From assembly GCA_003214055.1 (NCBI GenBank), contig QCMD01000003.1:57699-121698 (forward strand): DNA of 64,000 nt, read 5' to 3'. This stretch comes from Prochlorococcus sp. AG-418-K17. GTDB taxonomy: Bacteria > Cyanobacteriota > Cyanobacteriia > PCC-6307 > Cyanobiaceae. The notes beneath the pieces were generated by a model. The model saw only the letters and a list, made by a program, of their open reading frames with translations. It had not been told where the DNA came from and ran no database searches. Below are positions 1 to 10,096 of this stretch, in pieces. The stretch's first letter is position 1; each line of letters opens with the position of its first letter. Made by a program: the position numbers and the translations under genes.

Positions 1-2877
1 CACTCACTTGCTTTTAGAAGCTTCTATGCATTTAGCAAAGGGATTGATGGAGGTTTAACTACCAAAGAGGGATTCCCAACAAGTGTCACTTATGGATTCC
101 TAAAAAGTCTTCTGGATAATTGCAAAAATATTAGTCCCGAGGGTGTTTGTATTACGTTTGATACCGAAAAACCAACTTTCAGACATGAATTAGATCCAAA
201 TTATAAGGCCAACAGAGATGTGGCACCAGATGTTTTTTTTCAGGATATTGAACAACTAGAAATCATCTTAGAAGAAAGCCTTAATTTACCAATTTTTAAA
301 TCTCCAGGATACGAAGCAGATGATCTCCTAGGGACAATTGCAAATGATGCTTCTTCTAAAGGATGGTGCGTGAATATTCTTTCTGGAGATAGGGACTTAT
401 TTCAATTAGTAGATGATCAAAAAGATATTTATGTACTTTATATGGGTGGTGGTCCATATGCGAAAAGTGGAAATCCAACTCTTATGAATGAAAATGGAGT
501 AAAAGAAAAATTAGGTGTTGCGCCAGAAAGAGTAGTTGATCTTAAAGCCCTAACTGGTGATAGTTCTGATAATATTCCAGGTATTAAAGGGGTAGGTCCA
601 AAAACTGCAATTAATCTACTAAAAGAGAACGACACGCTTGATGGAATCTATCAGGCTTTGGACAAGATTCAGCAAAACAACGATAAGAAATATAAAGGAT
701 TCATCAAAGGTTCAGTTATAGAAAAGCTAAGAAACGATAAACATAATGCTTTTCTTTCCAGAGATTTAGCAAAAATAAATACTGAGGTGCCTTTAATTTT
801 AAGTAACGGTTATGAATTAAAAAATATAAATCAAGAACTACTTTCAGAGTCACTGAAAAAATTAGAACTATCAACACTACTTAGACAAATTGATATTTTC
901 AACTCAACTTTCAGCAAAGGTGGTTTTGACAAAAACAATGTGGCTAAAGAGGAGGGGAAGGCACCAAAAGTCTCCAGTAAAAATGAATTAGAAAATAGTG
1001 AAAATAAAATCCCTAAAATTAAGGTAACTGTTGTAAATGATTTCGAATTACTTGATAAATTAATTGAAAGATTAGACAAGACTAATCAAATAGTTTCTTT
1101 AGATACAGAGACCAATAGTTTGAATCCAATCGATGCGGAACTTGTTGGGATAGGGTTATGTCTTGGAGAAGAAAATGATGATTTATTTTATATACCTCTT
1201 GGTCATCAAATAAAAAAGGAAACCTCCAATCAATTATCAATAGAAGATGTTTTCTCAAAGCTAAGAAATTGGATAGAAGATCCAAAAAAAGAAAAGGCAC
1301 TCCAAAATTCAAAATTTGATAGGCAAATATTTTTTAATCATGGACTTGATCTTAAAGGCGTAACCTTTGACACCTTGTTAGCAGACTACCTTCTTAATAA
1401 TCAGGAGAAACATGGGTTAAGTGAAATTAGTTTTAGATTATTTGGATTTAAGCCTCCTTCATTTAAGGAGACAGTTAGAAAAAATAAAGATTTTTCATTT
1501 GTTGATATTGATGAAGCAAGTATTTACTGCGGTTATGATGTTTTTCTAACTTTTAAGATTGTCAAAATTTTTAAAGAAAGTTTTTCAAAGGAAAAAGATG
1601 AATTAATCAAATTGTTCGAAGAAATCGAGCTGCCTTTAGAGCCGGTATTGTCCCAAATGGAAATGAATGGCATAACCATCGACATCCCTTATTTGGAAAA
1701 ACTCTCAAAAGAATTAAAAAGTACATTAGAAGATATTGAAAGTAAAGTTTATGAGTTAGCAGAGGAGAGTTTCAATCTATCTTCACCAAAACAACTTGGT
1801 GAGATCTTGTTTGAAAAATTAAATTTGGATAAGAAAAAATCACGTAAAACAAAAACAGGATGGAGTACAGATGCAGTAGTTCTGGAAAGATTAGTCGACG
1901 AACATGAAATAATACAACATTTAATAAAACATAGAACTCTTAGCAAATTACTTAGCACGTATATTGATGCTCTTCCAAATCTTATTAACGAAAAGACAGG
2001 AAGAGTTCATACAAACTTTAATCAAGCTGCTACAGCGACTGGGAGACTAAGTAGTAGCAATCCTAATCTTCAAAATATCCCGGTTAGGACTGAATTTAGT
2101 AGGAGAATCAGAAAAGCATTCTTACCTGAAAAAAATTGGAAACTTTTATCAGCTGATTATTCTCAGATCGAATTAAGAATACTCGCTCACTTAGCGGATG
2201 AAGAAATACTAATAAATGCATTTCATAAAAATGATGACATTCATTCTTTGACTGCAAGATTAATTTTTGAGAAAGAAGAAATTTCTTCTGATGAGAGGAG
2301 AGTTGGGAAAACAATAAATTTCGGAGTTATCTATGGTATGGGGATAAAAAAGTTTGCCCGTTCAACAGGAGTAAGTACTCCAGAAGCAAAAGAATTCCTA
2401 ATAAAATACAAAGAAAGATATTCAAAAATTTTCAAATTTCTTGAACTTCAAGAAAGGCTTGCCTTATCAAAAGGTTATGTAAAAACAATTTTTGGTCGAA
2501 AAAGAGAATTTAAGTTTGATAAAAATGGACTTGGAAGACTAATAGGAAAAGATCCTTACGAAATTGACTTGCAATCCGCAAGAAGAGCTGGCATGGAAGC
2601 ACAATCACTAAGAGCCGCAGCTAATGCCCCAATTCAGGGTTCAAGTGCAGATATTATTAAAATTGCAATGGTTCAACTAAATAAAAAATTCATAGAAATG
2701 AATGTTCCAGCAAAAATGCTTTTACAAGTACATGATGAATTATTGTTTGAAGTTGAACCAGATTCTTTGGAAATTACGACGAAATTAGTAAAGAAGACTA
2801 TGGAAGATTGTGTAAAATTAAATGTGCCTCTTTTAGTTGATATTGGAATTGGAGAAAATTGGATGGAGACAAAATAA
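1..2877 (+). CDS. polA: DNA polymerase I (5' end outside window)
   Basis: Replicative gap filling, primer removal and repair synthesis in the cytoplasm. The frame is open from base 1 (HSLAFRSFYAF, the start of the 5' nuclease domain), so the gene begins just before the window; the GTG at 220 is internal. 958 codons are visible. Residues 1 to about 270 are the 5'-3' nuclease domain. A 3'-5' exonuclease domain follows, with DTET at about 368-371, a KFD motif and YxxxD, so proofreading looks intact. The polymerase domain has motif A (DYSQIELR, near 719), motif B (RRVGKTINFGVIYG) and motif C (VHDELL, near 911). It is followed 23 bases later by cysS. Identification is secure. Confidence 0.97.
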   Translation, partial: HSLAFRSFYAFSKGIDGGLTTKEGFPTSVTYGFLKSLLDNCKNISPEGVCITFDTEKPTFRHELDPNYKANRDVAPDVFFQDIEQLEIILEESLNLPIFKSPGYEADDLLGTIANDASSKGWCVNILSGDRDLFQLVDDQKDIYVLYMGGGPYAKSGNPTLMNENGVKEKLGVAPERVVDLKALTGDSSDNIPGIKGVGPKTAINLLKENDTLDGIYQALDKIQQNNDKKYKGFIKGSVIEKLRNDKHNAFLSRDLAKINTEVPLILSNGYELKNINQELLSESLKKLELSTLLRQIDIFNSTFSKGGFDKNNVAKEEGKAPKVSSKNELENSENKIPKIKVTVVNDFELLDKLIERLDKTNQIVSLDTETNSLNPIDAELVGIGLCLGEENDDLFYIPLGHQIKKETSNQLSIEDVFSKLRNWIEDPKKEKALQNSKFDRQIFFNHGLDLKGVTFDTLLADYLLNNQEKHGLSEISFRLFGFKPPSFKETVRKNKDFSFVDIDEASIYCGYDVFLTFKIVKIFKESFSKEKDELIKLFEEIELPLEPVLSQMEMNGITIDIPYLEKLSKELKSTLEDIESKVYELAEESFNLSSPKQLGEILFEKLNLDKKKSRKTKTGWSTDAVVLERLVDEHEIIQHLIKHRTLSKLLSTYIDALPNLINEKTGRVHTNFNQAATATGRLSSSNPNLQNIPVRTEFSRRIRKAFLPEKNWKLLSADYSQIELRILAHLADEEILINAFHKNDDIHSLTARLIFEKEEISSDERRVGKTINFGVIYGMGIKKFARSTGVSTPEAKEFLIKYKERYSKIFKFLELQERLALSKGYVKTIFGRKREFKFDKNGLGRLIGKDPYEIDLQSARRAGMEAQSLRAAANAPIQGSSADIIKIAMVQLNKKFIEMNVPAKMLLQVHDELLFEVEPDSLEITTKLVKKTMEDCVKLNVPLLVDIGIGENWMETK

Positions 2878-2900
2878 ACCCATGAAATACTTGTTTTAAG

Positions 2901-4370
2901 ATGATCAAACTTTTTAATACTTTAAGCAAAAAAGTTGAGGTTTTTAAGCCTATTGATGATGTAGTAAAAATTTATTGTTGTGGGGTAACTGTTTATGATT
3001 TATGTCATCTTGGTCATGCCAGAAGTTATATCGCTTGGGATGTATTGAGAAGATTTTTAATTTACAGTGATTTCAAAGTGAAGTATGTTCAAAATTTTAC
3101 AGATATTGATGACAAGATCTTAAAAAGAGCGAAAGAAGAAAGCAGTTCAATGAAGGAAGTATCTGAAAAAAATATCATTGAATTTCATAAAGATATGGAT
3201 TCTTTAGGGATAATGCGTCCGGATAGCATGCCAAGGGCAACGAATCATATATGCAATATCTGCTCCTTCATAACAATCCTTGAAGACAAAGGTTATGCAT
3301 ACTCTAGGGATGGAGATGTTTATTATTCTGTTTTCAAAAATAAAAATTATGGAAAGCTAAGTAATCAAAATTTACAAGAACAAAGTATCAATCAGCAAGG
3401 AAGAATGTTTAATGAAGAAAATAGTAAAAAAATTAATCCGCAAGATTTTGCGCTATGGAAAAAAGCCAAAGATGATGAACCATTTTTTGATTCGCCATGG
3501 GGTAAAGGTAGGCCAGGATGGCATATTGAATGTTCGGCGATGGTTAAAGATGAATTAGGCGATACTATCGATATCCATTTAGGTGGTTCTGATTTGATTT
3601 TTCCACATCATGAGAATGAAATCGCCCAATCAGAAGCAGCCAATGGCAAAAAGCTAGCGAACTATTGGTTACACAATGGGATGGTCAATGTAAATGGACA
3701 AAAGATGAGTAAATCCCTTAAAAATTTTAAAACTATCAGAGAGCTAATTAAGTCAGGTATAAGCCCTATGACTTTGCGATATTTTGTTATGACTGTGAAT
3801 TATAGAAAACCACTTGATTTTACTGAAGAAGCTTTAATGAGTGCTTCAGAAGCTTGGAAAAACATTAATGTAGCCCTTTCTTTTTTGGACCTTACAAAAG
3901 ATGCTTTTAAATCTATTGATAAGAATGAATCTATCGAAGACGAATATAAAGAGAAAATAAGCTTTCAATTATCTCAAAAAAAGCTTAAATTTTCTGAGGC
4001 TCTTGGAAATGACCTTAATACAGCAGGTGCTATTGCAATTATTTACGATTTAGCAAAACCATTAAAAAACTTTTTAAACCAATTTCAAAGGGTCGAAGGT
4101 TTTAAAATAGACCTAAATGAAAAATTCTTTCTACTTGAGAATTTTAAAACTCTTGAAAAGTTGACTGAGGTACTTGGTCTTAAAAAAGAGGTTTTAGTAA
4201 AAGAAAGTAAAATAAAAGAAGAAGAAATATCAATGCTTATTAATGAAAGATTGAAAGCAAAAAAAGAAAAGAATTATACGAAGGCCGATGAAATTAGGAA
4301 TTTGTTAAAAGAAAAAGGTATTGAACTTATTGATCAATCAAAGGAAATAACAACATGGATAAGGGTCTAA
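2901..4370 (+). CDS. cysS: Cysteinyl-tRNA synthetase
   Basis: Class I aminoacyl-tRNA synthetase that charges tRNA-Cys. Visible signatures are the N-terminal CCGVTVYD segment, the HIGH-type motif HLGH at residues 36-39, the zinc-site elements GWHIECSAM and FPHHENEIAQSEA, and KMSKS at about 268-272. The C-terminal part (DALR-type helical region, then a lysine-rich KADEIRNLLKEKGI segment) is complete. The 489-residue length is normal for the family. It lies 23 bases after polA on the same strand and could share its transcript. Confidence 0.97.
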   Translation: MIKLFNTLSKKVEVFKPIDDVVKIYCCGVTVYDLCHLGHARSYIAWDVLRRFLIYSDFKVKYVQNFTDIDDKILKRAKEESSSMKEVSEKNIIEFHKDMDSLGIMRPDSMPRATNHICNICSFITILEDKGYAYSRDGDVYYSVFKNKNYGKLSNQNLQEQSINQQGRMFNEENSKKINPQDFALWKKAKDDEPFFDSPWGKGRPGWHIECSAMVKDELGDTIDIHLGGSDLIFPHHENEIAQSEAANGKKLANYWLHNGMVNVNGQKMSKSLKNFKTIRELIKSGISPMTLRYFVMTVNYRKPLDFTEEALMSASEAWKNINVALSFLDLTKDAFKSIDKNESIEDEYKEKISFQLSQKKLKFSEALGNDLNTAGAIAIIYDLAKPLKNFLNQFQRVEGFKIDLNEKFFLLENFKTLEKLTEVLGLKKEVLVKESKIKEEEISMLINERLKAKKEKNYTKADEIRNLLKEKGIELIDQSKEITTWIRV

Positions 4371-4452
4371 ATTTTAAGAAAAAAACCAATTTGAAATTTT
4401 TGTTTTTTAAATACACCTTTAAATGGGAAGATATTAGAAATATCAGAGAAAA

Positions 4453-5682
4453 TTGAAATACATTACTGTGCTCGGTTCTACTGGTTCAATTGGGACTCAA
4501 ACTCTCGAAATAGCTAGTGAGCAGCCTGATAAATTTAAAGCCGTAGCTCTTTCGGCAGGAAGAAATATTAATTTATTAACAGAACAAGTTAAAACACATA
4601 AACCAGAAGTAGTTGCGATTGAGGATGAAAATCTTATAGAAGATTTAAAAGATAATATTAATAACTTAGATTTGGATAGTACTCCCTTGGTTTTGAGTGG
4701 CAAGGAGGGGATTAACGCTGTTGCAGCATGGGATAAGGCAGATACTGTGGTTACAGGGATAGTAGGATGTGCAGGCTTAATTCCAACAATGTCAGCAATT
4801 AATGCGGGGAAAAATATTGCACTTGCTAACAAAGAAACTTTAATTGCGGCAGGACCAATTGTAATTCCTGCATTAAAGAAAAATAATAGTAGGCTTTTAC
4901 CTGCTGATTCAGAACATTCTGCTATCTTTCAATGTTTACAAGGATTACCCAATTATGAAAATGCAGATTTTTCGACAGGAGAGATACCTAAAGGTTTAAA
5001 AGCCATACATTTAACAGCTTCTGGTGGTGCTTTCAGAGATTGGGCCGTTGAGGATTTAAAACATGTCACAGTGGAAGATGCAACTTCACATCCTAATTGG
5101 GATATGGGAAAAAAAATAACTGTAGATTCTGCAACTCTTATGAATAAAGGATTAGAAGTTATAGAAGCTCATTATTTATTTGGGACCTCTTACGAAAATA
5201 TCGAAATAGTTATCCACCCTCAAAGTATTATTCATTCAATGATTGAGATGGAAGATTCTTCAGTATTAGCTCAATTAGGTTGGCCAGATATGAAACTACC
5301 CATTTTATATGCGATGAGTTGGCCTGAAAGATTTAAAACAAATTGGAAAAGATTAAACCTAAGTGAAATTGGAAAATTAACTTTTAAAGAGCCAGACGAG
5401 TTTAAATATCCATGCATGGGACTTGCCTATGCCGCAGGAAAATCTTCTGGGACTATGCCTGCAGTTTTAAATGCTGCTAATGAAATGGCTGTTGAACAAT
5501 TCCTTAAAGAAAAAATTTCTTTTCAAGAAATTCCAACATTTATAAGTAAAGCTTGTGAATCACATATGGAGAATTTGAATTTGAGACCCGAATTGGAGGA
5601 TATTCTTGAAGTAGACAATTGGGCAAGACTTTTTGTTGAGCAAGAAATTAAAAAAGGGAAAAAATACGTAAGTATTGGATAA
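4453..5682 (+). CDS. dxr: 1-deoxy-D-xylulose 5-phosphate reductoisomerase
   Basis: Second enzyme of the MEP isoprenoid pathway: DXP is rearranged and reduced with NADPH to 2-C-methyl-D-erythritol 4-phosphate, feeding carotenoids, phytol and quinone side chains. The N-terminal NADPH loop GSTGSIG is at residues 8-14. Active-site segments [17 protein letters not shown] and the loop containing HPNWDMG and [16 protein letters not shown] are all present. The start is TTG ([10 protein letters not shown]); an in-frame stop at 4435 leaves no room for a longer form, and the N-terminus then matches the family. 409 residues, full length. The next gene starts 2 bases after the stop. Confidence 0.96.
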   Translation: MKYITVLGSTGSIGTQTLEIASEQPDKFKAVALSAGRNINLLTEQVKTHKPEVVAIEDENLIEDLKDNINNLDLDSTPLVLSGKEGINAVAAWDKADTVVTGIVGCAGLIPTMSAINAGKNIALANKETLIAAGPIVIPALKKNNSRLLPADSEHSAIFQCLQGLPNYENADFSTGEIPKGLKAIHLTASGGAFRDWAVEDLKHVTVEDATSHPNWDMGKKITVDSATLMNKGLEVIEAHYLFGTSYENIEIVIHPQSIIHSMIEMEDSSVLAQLGWPDMKLPILYAMSWPERFKTNWKRLNLSEIGKLTFKEPDEFKYPCMGLAYAAGKSSGTMPAVLNAANEMAVEQFLKEKISFQEIPTFISKACESHMENLNLRPELEDILEVDNWARLFVEQEIKKGKKYVSIG

Positions 5683-5684
5683 AA

Positions 5685-6029
5685 GTGAATATAAAAAAAC
5701 ATCTTCTACTATGCGCAACACCCACAAAACAGAAATGCTTTAAAGGCAATGAAGGGCAAAAAACATGGGAATGTCTGAAAAAGACTTTAAAAAAATTTGA
5801 GAATGATCCCTGTACAAAAAACGTTCATATATTAAGATCAAAAGCTGACTGTTTAAGGATATGCAAGAACGGCCCAATTCTTCTTGTGTGGCCTGATGGT
5901 ATTTGGTATGAGAAAGTTTCTCCAGAAAAAATTTCTGAAATTTTTACCTCACATATTATTAACGGTAAGCCAATAGAAAAATGGATTTTCAAAAAAACAC
6001 CATTTTTAAATAGTTCTAGATACTCATAA
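5685..6029 (+). CDS. Thioredoxin-like [2Fe-2S] ferredoxin family protein
   Basis: A small (114 residue) protein resembling the thioredoxin-fold 2Fe-2S ferredoxins, as in the C-terminus of some hydrogenase and NuoE-like proteins. Likely cluster ligands are C10, C18 and the CxxxC pair C56/C60; the following NGPILLVWPDGIWYEKVSPEKISEI region matches the family pattern of GP, hydrophobic strand, then PDG-WY. It starts with GTG 2 bases after dxr, so it is probably translationally coupled. Whether it serves the iron-sulfur MEP enzymes is speculation from position. The 3' end overlaps the convergent hydrolase gene by 14 bases. Confidence 0.8.
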   Translation: MNIKKHLLLCATPTKQKCFKGNEGQKTWECLKKTLKKFENDPCTKNVHILRSKADCLRICKNGPILLVWPDGIWYEKVSPEKISEIFTSHIINGKPIEKWIFKKTPFLNSSRYS

Positions 6030-7104
6030 ACCAGTTCTTTACGACTTCGTCTGACCAGCAGCCATTAATCGAATGAAAACCATTATGACCTCCTTTTTCA
6101 GTTATAAAAATAGTGAATTTATCAATAGATTCTTTTCTTAAATTCAAAGTATCCTTATATGGAACCCAGGGATCATCCTTGGCATGAATAAAAAGCATTG
6201 GAGGTAATTTTTTTATTGATTTTTGGATTCTAAATATTGGAGAAGCTTTAATATAATAATCCTCCAAAGAATTAAATCCCCAACTAGGAGCTGTAAATTT
6301 CTGATCAAATTCTCTTATACTTTTTAAATTTCTAATTTTTATTCTTAATTTCTCGTTATCAAGGAGTTTGCCTTCATCATTAAATCCCTCCCATAATTGA
6401 TTTTTTAAGCGGTGAAGTAACCATTTTTGGTAGATATAATTTCTAGGTTTTTCAATACACAGACTGCATGAAGATAAATCTAAAGGGGTGCTCACGCAGG
6501 CAAGGCCATCTAAAAGTTTTTCTACTTTGTTTTTATCGTAATCTAGGCAGGCATTTAAAAGAATTGTTCCGCCTAAAGATAATCCAACTCCGTAAATTGG
6601 AAGATTATTATTCCTTTTCAAAATATCTTTGAACTCTAAATTAATCAATTTTTTAAAATAATTAATTGCTGAAATAACATCACTGGAGCATCTAGCACAA
6701 TAATTTCCTTTAGCTAAATATCTCGCTGATCCAGATCCTCTTAGATTTAATTTAAGAACTCCAAAACCATTATTTGCTAATTTCCTAGATATTCTTCTTA
6801 AACCAAACCGTTTAGTTGAGCCCCCTAAACCATGTGTAACGATTACAAAACCCCTAAGTGAGTTTAATTTTTCAGGTAATTCTAAAAAACCTAAAAGATA
6901 ATCACATTCAAATTTTTTAGAAAGAATTTTATTAATCGGAAAGAATATTTTTTTATTTTTTTTTGATTTATCAAAATCAATAACAAAAGTATCTCTCAAA
7001 GTTTGTAAGTCGCCACCTATCCAAGGTAAGACTTCTCGAAATGGCTTATTTTTTACGTAATCTGAAAAACTAAAAGATATACTATTATTTCTCACCAACT
7101 CCAA
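6016..7104 (-). CDS. YheT-family alpha/beta hydrolase
   Basis: Alpha/beta-fold hydrolase of the YheT/COG0429 type; substrate unknown. Visible elements are the oxyanion region HGLGGS (91-96), a conserved NLRGSGSAR segment, the nucleophile elbow GVGLSLGG with Ser176, an acid in HAKDDPWVP (Asp310 or 311), and the catalytic His in GGHNGF (340). The CARCSSD stretch corresponds to the YHSG-type segment of the family. 362 residues is normal. Its start overlaps the 3' end of pntB by 20 bases, so it is probably the last gene of the pnt transcript; the 3' end overlaps the convergent ferredoxin-like gene. Confidence 0.85.
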   Translation of the reverse strand: MELVRNNSISFSFSDYVKNKPFREVLPWIGGDLQTLRDTFVIDFDKSKKNKKIFFPINKILSKKFECDYLLGFLELPEKLNSLRGFVIVTHGLGGSTKRFGLRRISRKLANNGFGVLKLNLRGSGSARYLAKGNYCARCSSDVISAINYFKKLINLEFKDILKRNNNLPIYGVGLSLGGTILLNACLDYDKNKVEKLLDGLACVSTPLDLSSCSLCIEKPRNYIYQKWLLHRLKNQLWEGFNDEGKLLDNEKLRIKIRNLKSIREFDQKFTAPSWGFNSLEDYYIKASPIFRIQKSIKKLPPMLFIHAKDDPWVPYKDTLNLRKESIDKFTIFITEKGGHNGFHSINGCWSDEVVKNWFMSI

Positions 7105-8524
7105 GATCCTTTAATTCGCCAATCAAATCATTCAGTACCTTTTTTGCATCACCAAAGACCATCGAGGTATTTGGCAGATCAAATAAATCATTTTTTATTC
7201 CGGAGTAACCTGCACTCATACCGCGTTTAATTACAAATACCGTTCTTGCTTCCTGCACATCAAGAACTGGCATGCCATATAAAGGAGAAGAGCTATCATT
7301 TTTAGCTTGAGGATTAACCACATCATTTGCTCCTAAAACTAAAACAACATCCGTTGCTGGAAAATCAGGATTTACAACGTCCATCTCTTTAAGTTGTTCG
7401 TAAGGAACATCTGCTTCTGCTAAAAGTACATTCATATGTCCAGGCATCCTCCCTGCTACAGGATGAATTGCGTAAACAACTTCAATACCACTTTGCTCTA
7501 GTTTTTTTGTCACTTCTCTTAAAGTGTGTTGAGCTTGAGCTACTGCCAGACCATAACCAGGAACAATAATTACCTTGTTGGCTGCCTCTAAAGTCAATGC
7601 ACATTCTTCAACACTGCAAGAAGTTATATTTGTATATTCTCCTGAACCAGAAGAGGCTGTACTTTGTGCCGATAAAGATCCTCCAAAAAGAACTGATACC
7701 AATGATCTATTCATACCCTTGCACATTACTTGAGTAAGTATTAGACCTGCCGCTCCAACCATTGCGCCTGCTACTATCAAAAGCTGACTATCTACAACGA
7801 AACCTGCTGCTGCTGCTGCAATCCCTGAATAGCTATTTAATAAAGATATGACAACTGGCATATCAGCTCCCCCAATTGGCAAAGTAACTCCAATACCTAA
7901 TAAAGAAGAAACTATAACTAAAAGCCAAATAGAACTTGTATTACCGTTTATCAAATCAAAAAAGGCTATCAATGAAGCAACTGCAAAAACAATATTTACA
8001 AAATGTCTAACTTTGCTCTGAGTCCATCCTGGAGTTGACAACCAACCTTGTAACTTTGCCATCGCCACAATTGAACCTGTGAAAGTTATGGCACCAACAA
8101 ATATAGAAACAGATATTGAAACTTCGTTAATCAGTGACTTAAAAAAATCAATATTTTCTTGGCCACCAGATATAGGAAAAATTGCTACTCCTAAGGCAAC
8201 TAAAAGTGATGACATTCCTCCACAACCATTGAACAATGCCACTGTTTCAGGCATGGAGGTCATAGGTACTTTTTTTGCAAGAATTGCTCCGAATAAACTA
8301 CCTATTATTGATCCAATTATTATCCAAATCCAAGACTGAATAGCAATTCCAGAAGTACCTAAATAATAAGAAATTAATCCTACTACTGATAGCAACATTG
8401 CAAATGCAGCTAATCTATTGGCATCCCTTGCCGATTTTACTTTTGACAATCCTTTTATTCCCAAAGCCAGTAAAAGTACTGCTAGAAGGTCAATAACGAA
8501 TTTAATGATTACAGGTAGATTCAT
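7085..8524 (-). CDS. pntB: NAD(P) transhydrogenase subunit beta
   Basis: Proton-translocating transhydrogenase beta subunit, which couples hydride transfer between NADH and NADP+ to the proton gradient. The N-terminal half has multiple hydrophobic helices. The C-terminal NADP(H)-binding domain contains VIIVPGYGLAVAQAQH, HPVAGRMPGHMNVLLAEA, VLGANDVVNP, PVLDV and KRGMSAGYSG, all diagnostic. The ATG at 8524 (MNLPVIIKF) is preferred because an AAGAAG stretch precedes it. A GTG at 8536 that overlaps the pntA2 stop (GTGA) would add four residues. It is the third gene of the pntA1-pntA2-pntB operon. Confidence 0.95.
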   Translation of the reverse strand: MNLPVIIKFVIDLLAVLLLALGIKGLSKVKSARDANRLAAFAMLLSVVGLISYYLGTSGIAIQSWIWIIIGSIIGSLFGAILAKKVPMTSMPETVALFNGCGGMSSLLVALGVAIFPISGGQENIDFFKSLINEVSISVSIFVGAITFTGSIVAMAKLQGWLSTPGWTQSKVRHFVNIVFAVASLIAFFDLINGNTSSIWLLVIVSSLLGIGVTLPIGGADMPVVISLLNSYSGIAAAAAGFVVDSQLLIVAGAMVGAAGLILTQVMCKGMNRSLVSVLFGGSLSAQSTASSGSGEYTNITSCSVEECALTLEAANKVIIVPGYGLAVAQAQHTLREVTKKLEQSGIEVVYAIHPVAGRMPGHMNVLLAEADVPYEQLKEMDVVNPDFPATDVVLVLGANDVVNPQAKNDSSSPLYGMPVLDVQEARTVFVIKRGMSAGYSGIKNDLFDLPNTSMVFGDAKKVLNDLIGELKDLGVGEK

Positions 8525-8532
8525 GTTAAAAA

Positions 8533-8826
8533 TCACTTCTTATTTGATGGTTTACGACTAAACATCGCGAGCATTCGATCAGTTACAAAGAAACCGCCTA
8601 CAACGTTGAAAAGAGCAAATCCAAGAGAAACTGAACCAATGATTAAAAGTGGTACGTTACCTTCTGCTTTTACAATTAAAGTCAAGGCTGCAAGCATTGT
8701 TATTCCCGAAATTGCATTTGCTCCACTCATTAGAGGTGTATGAAGAGTAGGAGGAACTTTTCCGATTAACTCGAGGCCTAATAAACTACCAAGTAAAAGA
8801 ACCCAAAGAAGACTTATAAAAGACAT
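8533..8826 (-). CDS. pntA2: NAD(P) transhydrogenase alpha subunit, membrane part
   Basis: Small membrane subunit (97 residues) equal to the C-terminal transmembrane segment of the single-chain E. coli PntA. It has three hydrophobic helices with the family segments VPPTLHTPLMSGANAISGI and a glycine-rich FFVTDRMLAMF end. It sits between the soluble alpha subunit (12 bases upstream) and pntB. The three-subunit arrangement is usual in cyanobacteria. It forms part of the proton channel. Confidence 0.93.
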   Translation of the reverse strand: MSFISLLWVLLLGSLLGLELIGKVPPTLHTPLMSGANAISGITMLAALTLIVKAEGNVPLLIIGSVSLGFALFNVVGGFFVTDRMLAMFSRKPSNKK

Positions 8827-8838
8827 AATTTTAAAACC

Positions 8839-9969
8839 TCAATTTTCAAAAACTTTATGTTGAAGAACAACTCCTTCATCGCTTAATAAACATCCCGAAA
8901 TGAGTTCATCCTCTTTATCTAATTTAATTACACCATCTTTTATAAATGGTGTAATCAAAGATGTTAAGTTCTTAGCATAAAGTGAACTTGCATCATAAGG
9001 AACTGAAGAGGGTAATTCACCCGCTCCTATAAGTTTTACCCCATCTTTGATAATAGTTTCATTTGATTTTGTTCCTTCACAGTTCCCTCCCTGAGAAACT
9101 GCTAAATCAATAACTACTGCACCAGACCTCATTTTTTCAATCATGGGAGAGTCTATTAAAACAGGGGCCTTTTTACCTAGAACTTGCGCAGTACATATAG
9201 CAACATCAGCTTCAGATAGATATTTAGTTAAAGTTGCCTTCTGTTTTGAGAGAAATTCGGGTGTTACAGCTTTTGCATAACCTCCTGCCTCTCCTGGCTT
9301 TTCCTCAACTTCAGGAAGTTCTATAAATCTTGCTCCGAGGGACTCTACTTGTTCTTTAACAGCAGGTCTAATATCAGATACAAATACTATTGCTCCAAGT
9401 CTTTTTGCTGTCGCAACTGCCTGTAATCCTGCAACGCCCCCACCAAGAACCACTACTTTGGCAGGTTGGACTGTACCTGCTGCAGTCATAAGCATTGGGA
9501 AATATCTATCTAACTCACTTGCAGCCAAAAGAACTGCTTTATATCCAGCAATATTGGCCTGTGAAGAGAGAACATCAGAAGATTGAGCTCTACTAATCCT
9601 GGGGAGCAACTCTAGTGATAAAGCTGAAATCTTATTACTATTTATAATCCTAAGAAGCTCCTTATTACCATATGGGTTAAGAAGACCAAGAAGAACAGCG
9701 CCTTTCTTTAATTTTGTTAAATTATCCTCTGATGGAGTTTGAACACAAAATATTAAGTCCGCTTCACCCCAAATTTTTTGATCTAAGTTATTTATTATTG
9801 TCCCGCCCGATTCTTCATATGAAAAGTCACTAAATCCTGATAATTTTCCTGCTGAACTTTCAATATAAACATCACATCCAAGGCTTTTTAATTTCTTTAC
9901 CGCTTCTGGTGTAGCTGAAACTCTCCTTTCACCAGAGTTTGTTTCGGAAGGAATAAGTATCTTTGTCAA
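8839..9969 (-). CDS. pntA1: NAD(P) transhydrogenase alpha subunit, NAD-binding part
   Basis: Soluble NAD(H)-binding subunit of the transhydrogenase (alanine dehydrogenase/PNT fold). The N-terminus ILIPSETNSGERRVSATPEAV is characteristic. The Rossmann segment VVVLGGGVAGLQAVATAKRLGA and the mobile-loop region with PEVEEKPGEAGGYAK are intact, and the C-terminus ends before any membrane helix (376 residues), as expected for a split alpha subunit. It is the first gene of the operon, divergent from the gene at 10097 across 127 bases that must hold both promoters. Confidence 0.95.
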   Translation of the reverse strand: MTKILIPSETNSGERRVSATPEAVKKLKSLGCDVYIESSAGKLSGFSDFSYEESGGTIINNLDQKIWGEADLIFCVQTPSEDNLTKLKKGAVLLGLLNPYGNKELLRIINSNKISALSLELLPRISRAQSSDVLSSQANIAGYKAVLLAASELDRYFPMLMTAAGTVQPAKVVVLGGGVAGLQAVATAKRLGAIVFVSDIRPAVKEQVESLGARFIELPEVEEKPGEAGGYAKAVTPEFLSKQKATLTKYLSEADVAICTAQVLGKKAPVLIDSPMIEKMRSGAVVIDLAVSQGGNCEGTKSNETIIKDGVKLIGAGELPSSVPYDASSLYAKNLTSLITPFIKDGVIKLDKEDELISGCLLSDEGVVLQHKVFEN

Positions 9970-10096
9970 TTTATTTATTTTTTTAACATACTAAATATAA
10001 ATTGAAGAAAGTCAAAAGTCTTGGATTTTTGTTAAAAATATATTTTCTTTTCTTTAAAAAATAGCTATCTAGAATATATAAGTACAAAATAATCCA

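Noticed and set aside
438..635. Reverse-strand frame inside polA
   Set aside because: Serine/proline-rich shadow of a secure gene; same for other antisense frames inside psbD, psbC, cobQ, serS, pnp and dxr.
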